This document shows, one piece after another, positions 1 to 5,895 of a stretch of DNA of 64,000 nt (position 1 is the stretch's first letter; the number at the start of each line of letters is the position of its first letter). Both the position numbers and the translations under genes were made by a program. Under the pieces are notes generated by a model. That model was not told where the DNA came from, did not search any database, and was given only the letters and a program-made list of their open reading frames with translations. The stretch is from an uncultured Clostridia bacterium (lineage in GTDB: Bacteria; Bacillota; Clostridia; Christensenellales; Borkfalkiaceae), in contig CANQOT010000001.1 in assembly GCA_947625555.1 (NCBI GenBank), positions 1 to 64,000 on the forward strand, read 5' to 3'.

Positions 1-73
1 GAGCGGCCAAATGGATCAGACTGTAAATCTGACGTCTCCGACTTCGGTGGTTCGAATCCACCTCTTCCCACCA
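1..73 (+). tRNA. tRNA-Tyr (GTA), 5' end outside the window
   Basis: The anticodon stem is at 16-20/28-32 with anticodon GTA at 23-25. A long variable arm follows, as in bacterial class II tRNA-Tyr, then a T arm with TTCGAATCC. The 3' acceptor strand TCTTCCC is at 63-69 and the encoded CCA at 71-73. The 5' acceptor strand and part of the D arm are cut off by the window edge. Confidence 0.93.
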
Positions 74-80
74 CGCATGA

Positions 81-102
81 GGACGGCGTTGCCGTCCTTT
101 TT
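81..102 (+). terminator. Intrinsic terminator after tRNA-Tyr
   Basis: A 7-bp stem (GGACGGC/GCCGTCC, loop GTT) is followed by TTTTT. It sits between a 20-nt segment of the tRNA 3' end (58-77) and an exact inverted copy of that segment (102-121). Confidence 0.8.
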
Positions 103-560
103 GCGTGGTGGGAAGAGGTGGTAGAAAGAACCCCGATATTCTTCGGTGGTTCGCGCGAGGAGAAGGGCACGATAAGCATATTTTTCCCTCAAAGCATTCC
201 CCTTCGACGAAGCTCCCGAGCGTAGCGAAGGGAATCCACCTCTTCCATATTCGTTTTAGGTTATCAATCCACCACGAAAGTCGTGGATAAACGAACCACG
301 TAGTGGTTCGCCCCGCGCGCACGATTGTCTACCAAGCGCGGCACGCCCCGATTGCAGCTTCTGATTGTGCTGCGAAAATCGGCACGAGCCGCAGGCGAAG
401 TAGTTCCCGAAGGGAACGAAGTAATCCACCTCTCGTGGCGGCAGGGTGCCCCTGCCGCCACGTAATTTCCTTTCGGTAGCCGTTAGTCAGTCCCTTTTCG
501 TGACGGTCGAGAACCCGTTAAAGTGAGATTTTTAGTTTTCTGCAAAACCGACTATCGACA
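102..560. repeat. Gene-free region with tRNA-Tyr 3'-end fragments and hairpins
   Basis: No credible gene is seen here. The region carries exact pieces of the upstream tRNA-Tyr: an inverted 20-nt copy of 58-77 at 102-121, a direct copy of 42-54 at 141-153, and a direct copy of 54-68 at 232-246. A shorter AATCCACCTCT lies at 423-433. It also holds a perfect 13-bp hairpin (434-446/450-462) and a 36-bp segment (310-345) that recurs at 8861-8896 with three mismatches. This is consistent with decayed attachment sites or intergenic repeat insertions. Confidence 0.65.
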
Positions 561-562
561 AC

Positions 563-591
563 TTGATTAAATCTTAATAAAGTGATATAAT
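563..591 (+). promoter_or_regulatory. Promoter of the 165-aa membrane protein gene
   Basis: The -35 box TTGATT is at 563-568 and the -10 box TATAAT at 586-591, with a 17-bp spacer. A TG dinucleotide at 583-584 makes it an extended -10. Confidence 0.8.
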
Positions 592-649
592 AGCCATAGA
601 TTTTCAATAATTCAACTTACGCGGGAAAATATAAACAGAGGATATTCAA

Positions 650-1147
650 ATGACGATCAAGGAAGCAGAATGGCAATATCATCTCGCAGTCGAACAGTGC
701 AAATCAGAGCATACGAAGCGGGCAAAGAAATCGCTCATAATATGGAATATAATCGCGGCGGCCTTTCTTGTGATCGGTGTAATTTTGGTGATTGTCGGGT
801 TTACCGCTTCCCCGCAAGAGGTTTTCTACGACGGCACTCGAATATATTCATTGACTGTGACACTCGAGAGGGCGTTCGGAGTGGCGGAGATGGTCATAGG
901 CGCCTTTATCATGATTTTGATGAACGTTGTGTTATGTAGGGCCATAAAAACGAGGCAGATCGATCTTCTGCCGTGCATCAACGATTTGTATTTGAACTAC
1001 GTGAAATGCGAAGATATGAGCGGGGACGATAAAGAATTTTATAAACAAAAATTGGAAGATATCAGAAATGAGAAACTTGTAAACGCGATCCACGATGCGT
1101 CGGCCGCCATGTCGTCTGTCGTGCTGTTCAGCATGTTATGTAAATGA
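650..1147 (+). CDS. Small two-TM membrane protein of unknown function
   Basis: The 165-residue product is not recognised. A charged N-terminal ~30 residues (rich in Glu, Lys, Arg) precede a hydrophobic helix at about 27-50 and a second at about 83-105. A C-terminal ~60-residue soluble, charged tail follows. The pattern fits an integral membrane protein with both tails probably cytoplasmic. The start is set by an AGAGGA ribosome binding site at 637-642 and a good promoter about 60 bp upstream. It is monocistronic, ending at a bidirectional terminator shared with the convergent gene. It lies just past the tRNA-Tyr repeat scar and could be accessory cargo, but nothing in it looks mobile. Confidence 0.75.
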   Translation: MTIKEAEWQYHLAVEQCKSEHTKRAKKSLIIWNIIAAAFLVIGVILVIVGFTASPQEVFYDGTRIYSLTVTLERAFGVAEMVIGAFIMILMNVVLCRAIKTRQIDLLPCINDLYLNYVKCEDMSGDDKEFYKQKLEDIRNEKLVNAIHDASAAMSSVVLFSMLCK

Positions 1148-1205
1148 TATTGAGGCGCCGTATCGGCTCAAAATGACGGCCGTCTCCTCCATAAGAAACG
1201 CGTAA

Positions 1206-1240
1206 AAAACAGTCCGCAAATTTGCTTTGCGGACTGTTTT
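1206..1240. terminator. Bidirectional intrinsic terminator
   Basis: The stem AAAACAGTCCGCAAA/TTTGCGGACTGTTTT gives an A-run on one side and a T-run on the other. It serves the convergent genes ending at 1147 (+) and 1252 (-). Confidence 0.88.
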
Positions 1241-1251
1241 ACCGTAATCTC

Positions 1252-2367
1252 TTAAATCTTTTTTACAAAGGCGCGGCGGCGCTTGTGCTGGACGGCGTGG
1301 AACATCTTCCATTGGTTGATGATCGCGTGGTTATCCTCGAGGTTAAGGTTGGTCTCGCAATATTCCACCCCGTTATCGCGCATCATGTGCAAAAGTTCGT
1401 TGACGAGCACCGAGCCGATGCCCTTGTTGGTGTATTCGGGAATAACGCCGATGAGGCCGAGGTCGACCGTCTTGGGCTTCTTCACCGTTTTGAGGATGCG
1501 CAGAAGGGTGGGGAGGGTGAGCCTTCCGCCCGACTTCTTGACGGCCTCGCCGATGGCGGGGAAGATGATCCCGAGGCAGACGGGGTTCTCGTTCTCGTCG
1601 AGCACGACGCGCACGAACCGCATATCGATGATCTGGCGGAAACTCTTGATGAGCTCCCGCTTCATGTTCTCGGTAAAGGGGACGGTGCCGTAGATGTCGC
1701 TGTACGATTCATCGAGCACCTTGAAGAACTTGTCCGAATACTTCTTCAAAAAATCGTTGGTGTTCTTCGCCTCGCCCAAATGCAGGTTGTATCTTTCGAG
1801 CAGTTTTTTGGAAATGCGGTCGAGCTTGCCGTCGTCGGGGAGAAGGGAGAGGCGGTGTTCGATCCAGTCGATCTCCTTCTCGTAGCCTAGCCCCTCGATG
1901 AGTTTTTGATAGTAGGGGAAGTTATACTGTTCCTCGAAGGTGGACATCTCGTCGAAACCCTCGATGAGCAGGCCCTCGCGTTCGAGATCGGAAAAGCCGA
2001 GGGGACCGACGACTTCCTCCATGCCCTTTTCCTTCGCCCATGCCTCGACCGCGCCGAAGAGGGCGGCGGCGACTTCTTCATCGTCGATACTGTCGAAGCG
2101 GGTGAAGCGGACGCGCTTTTGCCCCCATTTCTCGTTGGCCGTGCGCTGCAAGATCCCCGAGATCCGCCCGACCGTTTTCCCGTCCCGCAGGGCGAGGAAG
2201 TAGACGGCCTCCGCCTGATCGTTATAATGATAGTCGGGGCGGAACACCCGCATCTCGTCGCCGTAGAGGGGAGGTACAAAGTTGGGTGCGTGCTTGTAAA
2301 GCGTTAAGGGGAACCGCACAAATTCCCGTTGCTGTTTCTTCGTTTTGACTTGTAGGATCTCTACCAT
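1252..2367 (-). CDS. GNAT-like N-acetyltransferase family protein
   Basis: The 371-residue protein resembles the large GNAT-type proteins often annotated as putative N-acetyltransferase. The N-terminus has a FVPPLYGDEM segment, and a core follows with GRISGILQ and VVGPLGFSD. A C-terminal GNAT-like acetyl-CoA region has PEYTNKGIGSVLVNELL. The natural acceptor is unknown. The start at 2367 is chosen because a perfect promoter places the -10 box seven bases before the ATG. An upstream in-frame start at 2457 would lie outside the transcript. No Shine-Dalgarno fits, so the mRNA is probably leaderless. It diverges from the esterase gene. Confidence 0.8.
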   Translation of the reverse strand: MVEILQVKTKKQQREFVRFPLTLYKHAPNFVPPLYGDEMRVFRPDYHYNDQAEAVYFLALRDGKTVGRISGILQRTANEKWGQKRVRFTRFDSIDDEEVAAALFGAVEAWAKEKGMEEVVGPLGFSDLEREGLLIEGFDEMSTFEEQYNFPYYQKLIEGLGYEKEIDWIEHRLSLLPDDGKLDRISKKLLERYNLHLGEAKNTNDFLKKYSDKFFKVLDESYSDIYGTVPFTENMKRELIKSFRQIIDMRFVRVVLDENENPVCLGIIFPAIGEAVKKSGGRLTLPTLLRILKTVKKPKTVDLGLIGVIPEYTNKGIGSVLVNELLHMMRDNGVEYCETNLNLEDNHAIINQWKMFHAVQHKRRRAFVKKI

Positions 2368-2374
2368 AATCGCT

Positions 2375-2403
2375 ATTATAAACGCGCCGTTGGGTTTTGT
2401 CAA
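2375..2403 (-). promoter_or_regulatory. Consensus promoter for the GNAT-like gene (leaderless)
   Basis: On the minus strand TTGACA (2398-2403), a 17-bp spacer and TATAAT (2375-2380) are followed after 7 nt by the ATG (2365-2367). Transcription should start at or next to the start codon. Confidence 0.88.
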
Positions 2404-2421
2404 GAAAAAAAGCGATCGCTC

Positions 2422-2450
2422 TTGACAGCGCGGAGAACTTCTTTTATAAT
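2422..2450 (+). promoter_or_regulatory. Consensus promoter for the esterase gene
   Basis: TTGACA at 2422-2427, a 17-bp spacer and TATAAT at 2445-2450. It is back to back with the minus-strand promoter; the two -35 boxes are 18 bp apart. Confidence 0.9.
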
Positions 2451-2471
2451 AAAGCAAAAGGAGGGATCGCC

Positions 2472-3218
2472 ATGATCGACACCATGAAACTCACCCTTCC
2501 CGCCCCCGCGGGCGAGGAATCGCGCAAGGCCTATATCTATTTGCCCGATAAAATGAAGGAGGACGAGACCTTCCCCGTCATGTACCTCTTCGACGGGCAG
2601 ACGGCCTTCTTCGACGATACCGCCCCTTACGGCGAGAGCATGCTCCTCGGCGAATTTCTCAAAAAGAGAAGGACGCGCATGATGGTCGTCTCCGTCGAGG
2701 CGGACAAGGTGAACCGTATGAGCGAGTATTCGCCCTTTGCCTTCACCTCCCCGTTCGGAAACTCCACGGGCTACGGCAAGCAGCATCTCGAATGGCTGAC
2801 GGGGGTGTTCAAGCCCCGCATCGACGAATGCTATCCGACGAAGCGCGACCGCGCCCACACCATGATCGCAGGCAGTTCCTTGGGCGGCCTCATGGCGCTC
2901 TATGCGATCGCGACCTTCCCCGACGTATTCTCCGCCGCGCTCGCCTTCTCCCCGAGCCTCTGGGTAAACAGGGCAGAGATGGCCCGCCTTCTTGAAGGCA
3001 TACGGCCCGACAGCGAGATCTACTTCGACTACGGCGAGAAGGAACTCACCAACTATGCCGAAGTGAAGGAGAGCTTGCAGCTCGCCTGCAACGCCCTCTT
3101 CAAGAGCGGCGCGCCCTTCGCCTTCCGCCTCGCCAAAGGCGCGGTGCATAACGAGGCGGCGTGGAAGAAGCGCCTCTCCTCCGCCTTCGATTGCTTCGAG
3201 ATCACCCGCAAAAATTAA
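2472..3218 (+). CDS. Putative esterase, alpha/beta-hydrolase fold (Fes/esterase D type)
   Basis: The 248-residue protein is a single-domain serine esterase of the putative-esterase family, related to the enterochelin esterase catalytic domain. The nucleophile elbow is GSSLGG with Ser136, and an oxyanion-region VMYLFDGQ lies near residues 36-43. A late Asp (FDYGEKE) and His (AVHNEAAW) can complete the triad. No signal peptide is present, so it acts in the cytoplasm on an unknown ester. The start is fixed by the AGGAGGG site at 2459-2465, six bases before the ATG and downstream of the promoter. An in-frame ORF extends to 2397 but begins upstream of the promoter. A strong terminator follows directly, so it is transcribed alone. 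Confidence 0.85.
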   Translation: MIDTMKLTLPAPAGEESRKAYIYLPDKMKEDETFPVMYLFDGQTAFFDDTAPYGESMLLGEFLKKRRTRMMVVSVEADKVNRMSEYSPFAFTSPFGNSTGYGKQHLEWLTGVFKPRIDECYPTKRDRAHTMIAGSSLGGLMALYAIATFPDVFSAALAFSPSLWVNRAEMARLLEGIRPDSEIYFDYGEKELTNYAEVKESLQLACNALFKSGAPFAFRLAKGAVHNEAAWKKRLSSAFDCFEITRKN

Positions 3219-3231
3219 AAGATCGGCATAA

Positions 3232-3259
3232 AAAAAGCGGCCCCGCAGGGCCGCTTTTT
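3232..3259. terminator. Intrinsic terminator, bidirectional
   Basis: AAAAAGCGGCCC pairs with GGGCCGCTTTTT around a CGCA loop. It lies between the esterase gene and the convergent zinc-ribbon gene. Confidence 0.9.
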
Positions 3260-3283
3260 GCGTGTCTGATAACGTTTGGATCT

Positions 3284-3664
3284 TTAATAATAAGAGGGAA
3301 TATGCGACATGATCGACGGGACCGTTACCATGATGACGATAACGGCGATGACCGCGATCACGAGTTCCACGATGGAGACGATGAGACCTGCGAGCGCGAG
3401 CCCGTGGCCTTCACCCTGCAACTCCTTCGCTTTACCGAGGCCGATGATGGAGAAGATGAGCCCGAGAACGGGCACGATGAATGCAAACACGAGCCCGAGG
3501 ATAGCCATTGTATTGGATTCGCGGGCGGGCGCGGGTGCGGGGGTGTACGTGGGCGCGGGCGCCTGCTGCGGTGCGGGCTGGTTCGTACTTTTGAGCGATG
3601 CGCCGCAGATGGGGCAGAAGCTCGCATTCTCAGGTACGACATTGCCGCATTTCGTACAAAACAT
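3284..3664 (-). CDS. Zinc-ribbon membrane protein with DUF4190-like C-terminus
   Basis: The 126-residue protein begins with a zinc ribbon (MFCTKCG, then FCPICG about 14 residues on). A ~30-residue Pro/Ala/Gln linker follows, then two hydrophobic helices separated by a short GKAKELQGEG-type loop. This is the common layout of zinc-ribbon/DUF4190 proteins, whose role is not established. The start is taken at the Met of MFCTKCG because AGGAGGA (3671-3677, minus strand) lies six bases upstream. The longer ORF to 3757 reads through the promoter. Confidence 0.85.
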   Translation of the reverse strand: MFCTKCGNVVPENASFCPICGASLKSTNQPAPQQAPAPTYTPAPAPARESNTMAILGLVFAFIVPVLGLIFSIIGLGKAKELQGEGHGLALAGLIVSIVELVIAVIAVIVIMVTVPSIMSHIPSYY

Positions 3665-3694
3665 AGAACTTCCTCCTGAAATGAAGATAGTGTT

Positions 3695-3723
3695 ATTATA
3701 GTACGCCCTCGGGGAAATGTCAA
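3695..3723 (-). promoter_or_regulatory. Consensus promoter for the zinc-ribbon gene
   Basis: Minus strand TTGACA at 3718-3723, a 17-bp spacer and TATAAT at 3695-3700. Confidence 0.88.
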
Positions 3724-3835
3724 TATTTTTTTGGGCGAAGGGCTCCCGCCGCGGCATTTCTCACCGCTTTTTCGGCAGACGTGGCCGCAGATCGCTTCCA
3801 CGGAAGCCCGAGGACGAAAAACACCGCCGATTTTA

Positions 3836-3864
3836 TTTACAAACGGGGCGCAAACCGCTATAAT
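3836..3864 (+). promoter_or_regulatory. Promoter of mnmE
   Basis: TTTACA at 3836-3841, a 17-bp spacer and TATAAT at 3859-3864. The leader is only about 20 nt and has no clear Shine-Dalgarno sequence. Confidence 0.8.
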
Positions 3865-3889
3865 AAAAGAAAAAAACTTCGGGTCGGAT

Positions 3890-5173
3890 ATGGTCATTTC
3901 GGCAATTTCAACGGCGGAAGGGCGGGGCGGCATCGCCGTCGTGCGCATGAGCGGCGAGGGCTGCTTGGAGATCGCAAGGAAGATGTTCTCCCGCAAAGGG
4001 GAGTTTGTTCCCAACATGATGTATGCGGGCACGATCGACGCGGGCAGCTTTTGCGACTTCGGCATGTGCGTCTATTTTCGTGCGCCCAAATCGTTCACGG
4101 GCGAGGACTCGGTGGAATTTCACTGCCACGGCGGGCAGGAGATCGCGCGCGGCATTTTGCGGCGCACGGTGGAGCTCGGCGCCCGTCTCGCCGAACGGGG
4201 GGAATTTACCAAGCGCGCCTTTCTGAACGGCAAACTCTCGCTCTCGGCGGCCGAGGGAATGGCGGATATGATCAACGCCTCCTCCGAGGCCGAGATCCGC
4301 GCGGGCTTCCTCCTCTACGGCGAAAAACTCACGGGCGAGGGCAAGCGCTTGCAGGGGCTCATAAAGACGGCGCTCGCGGGCGTCGAGGCGGACGTAGATT
4401 TCCCCGAAGAGGACCTCAATGCCGACTCCCGCACGGAAACGGGGCATACCATGTCCGAGGTCGAGGCCTCACTTTCCGCGCTCTGCGCACAGTACAGCGC
4501 GGGCAGAAAGATCAAAAACGGCGTCGCCGTCGCCATCTGCGGCAAGCCAAATGCGGGCAAGAGCACCCTCTTTAACGCCCTGCTCGGCTATGACCGCGCG
4601 ATCGTCTCCGACATCGCCGGCACCACGCGCGACACGGTGGAGGGAGCCATCGAGATTTGCGGCGTGCTTTTCCGCCTCATCGATACGGCGGGCATCCGCC
4701 AAAGCGGCGACGCCATCGAACAAGAGGGCGTAAGAAGGGCGGAGCGCGCCATTGCGGCGGCCGACCTCATCCTCTATCTCAAAGAGGAGGGCGCGCGCGC
4801 GGAATTGCCCGAAGGGATCCCCGTCATCACCGTGGGCGCAAAGTGCGACCTCGGGCGCAAAGAGGGGTGCGACGTCCTCGTCTCGGCCGTCACGGGCGAG
4901 GGGATGGAGACGCTGAAAAAGTTGATGTTCGAACGCGGGTACGGGCGGGAAAACGGCGAGGCATACCTCATGGAAGAGCGGCATTATCGGGCGGCGGAGC
5001 GCGCGCTCGAAGCCGTGAAGAGGGCGCTTTCGGCCATCCGCGGCGGCCTTCCCCCCGAGCTGTATGCCGAGGACATGCGTCAGGCCTATGCCGAGCTCGG
5101 CCTGCTCTCGGGCGAAACGGCCTCCGAGAATGTCATCGCCGAGATCTTCTCCAAATTCTGCGTCGGCAAATAA
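3890..5173 (+). CDS. mnmE: tRNA modification GTPase MnmE (TrmE)
   Basis: MnmE works with MnmG to add the carboxymethylaminomethyl group at U34 of certain tRNAs. The 427-residue protein is slightly shorter than the usual ~450. It has the N-terminal folate-binding domain (GRGGIAVVRMSG near residue 11), a helical region and an inserted G domain. The G domain shows a P-loop GKPNAGKS, AGTTRDTVEG and DTAGIR. The C-terminus ends in the family motif FCVGK. The G4 motif, normally NKxD, reads AKCD here, an odd substitution in the guanine-specificity loop. The start MVISAIST is chosen because the promoter's -10 box ends only 25 bp upstream; a longer in-frame ORF begins before the promoter. The gene is alone, with mnmG not in the window. 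Confidence 0.95.
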   Translation: MVISAISTAEGRGGIAVVRMSGEGCLEIARKMFSRKGEFVPNMMYAGTIDAGSFCDFGMCVYFRAPKSFTGEDSVEFHCHGGQEIARGILRRTVELGARLAERGEFTKRAFLNGKLSLSAAEGMADMINASSEAEIRAGFLLYGEKLTGEGKRLQGLIKTALAGVEADVDFPEEDLNADSRTETGHTMSEVEASLSALCAQYSAGRKIKNGVAVAICGKPNAGKSTLFNALLGYDRAIVSDIAGTTRDTVEGAIEICGVLFRLIDTAGIRQSGDAIEQEGVRRAERAIAAADLILYLKEEGARAELPEGIPVITVGAKCDLGRKEGCDVLVSAVTGEGMETLKKLMFERGYGRENGEAYLMEERHYRAAERALEAVKRALSAIRGGLPPELYAEDMRQAYAELGLLSGETASENVIAEIFSKFCVGK

Positions 5174-5187
5174 CCCAATCTCAAATC

Positions 5188-5225
5188 AAAATCGCCCGAA
5201 GGTATTTTTACCTTCGGGCGATTTT
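5188..5225. terminator. Intrinsic terminator, bidirectional
   Basis: A perfect 17-bp stem (5188-5204/5209-5225) with a TTTT loop, with A-run and T-run ends. It serves mnmE and the convergent orphan gene. Confidence 0.9.
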
Positions 5226-5257
5226 GTCATAGACAAGCTCACGCCTAAATGCCAAAA

Positions 5258-5623
5258 TTATATTTCATTTAATTTTTCTATGAGTTTGTCCCTAGCAATA
5301 CGACACAATGCTCTTATATAAAACCGATTGAATTCTCCTTCTGCCAACATGATGTTTTGGTTATACGGCATTTTTACAGACGTGAAAGTGCCGTTTGAAT
5401 TTGTCCTTAAATATGTAGGATTAAATTTCCCTAAAAGAGATTGCGCCAGTGTAGCTTCGGTTCCGCTCTCAATACTTTTTAGTAATAAGGCGGGATATAC
5501 TGATTTACCTACAGTAGATAATCTTTCGGATATGTAAAGAATATTTTTCTGAAGGTCATAGTTAACTTCTTCAGCCATATAGCGACGAGTTTCATTTGTT
5601 AAATTCTTAAAAGTGAACGCCAT
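5258..5623 (-). CDS. AT-rich orphan protein, unknown function
   Basis: The 121-residue soluble protein is not recognised. It has no signal peptide or membrane segment, no cysteine motif, and is mixed alpha/beta by composition. Its codons are clearly more AT-rich than the surrounding genes (many AAT, TTA, ATA and AAA codons), which suggests recent acquisition. Two ATGs are adjacent; the second (5621-5623) is preferred because the GGAGG site at 5630-5634 is six bases from it and only three from the first. A promoter (TTGAAA-17-TATAAA) lies just upstream. It is transcribed alone, towards the mnmE terminator. Confidence 0.7.
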   Translation of the reverse strand: MAFTFKNLTNETRRYMAEEVNYDLQKNILYISERLSTVGKSVYPALLLKSIESGTEATLAQSLLGKFNPTYLRTNSNGTFTSVKMPYNQNIMLAEGEFNRFYIRALCRIARDKLIEKLNEI

Positions 5624-5643
5624 CATATTCCTCCTTTCTAAGT

Positions 5644-5672
5644 TTTATATACCACCCTTAAAGTTATTTCAA
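5644..5672 (-). promoter_or_regulatory. Promoter of the orphan gene
   Basis: Minus strand TTGAAA (5667-5672), a 17-bp spacer and TATAAA (5644-5649). Confidence 0.75.
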
Positions 5673-5684
5673 ACGCTTTTAATA

Positions 5685-5723
5685 TAAAAAATGGGACGCA
5701 AGTTTAGTTCAACTTACGTCCCA
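5685..5723 (-). terminator. Terminator of tRNA-Ser
   Basis: The arms TGGGACGCAAGTT (5692-5704) and AACTTACGTCCCA (5711-5723) pair with one mismatch. On the minus strand they are followed by a T-run (5685-5691). Confidence 0.82.
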
Positions 5724-5725
5724 CT

Positions 5726-5815
5726 TGGCGCAGAGAGAGGGATTCGAACCCCCGGATACATTCCTGCATCACACGATTTCGAGCCGTGCGCAATCGACCA
5801 CTCTGCCATCTCTGC
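5726..5815 (-). tRNA. tRNA-Ser (CGA)
   Basis: A class II tRNA with acceptor GCAGAGA/TCTCTGC, D arm, and anticodon loop CTCGAAA with anticodon CGA (complement of 5779-5781). It has a long variable arm, a T arm with GGTTCGAATCC, and an encoded CCA (5726-5728). Confidence 0.95.
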
Positions 5816-5828
5816 AAAAACATCTATC

Positions 5829-5857
5829 ATTTTACACGAAACGCCGCAAAAAATCAA
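5829..5857 (-). promoter_or_regulatory. tRNA-Ser promoter lying in a terminator hairpin
   Basis: Minus strand TTGATT (5852-5857), a 17-bp spacer and TAAAAT (5829-5834), 13 bp before the tRNA 5' end. The -35 box occupies the loop of the hairpin 5838-5875 that follows the histidine kinase gene. Confidence 0.75.
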
Positions 5858-5875
5858 GGGATTTTGCGGCGTTTC
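5838..5875 (-). terminator. Terminator hairpin after the two-component operon
   Basis: A perfect 14-bp stem GAAACGCCGCAAAA/TTTTGCGGCGTTTC with a 10-nt loop (5852-5861). It ends the kinase transcript, although the U-run is inside the stem rather than after it. Confidence 0.65.
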
Positions 5876-5895
5876 TGAAATTTCTTTTTTCCGAT

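Noticed and set aside
3781-4575. Arg/Gly-rich open frames overlapping mnmE and many similar frames elsewhere
   Set aside because: They are shadow frames of a GC-rich coding strand, with biased composition and no ribosome binding site.
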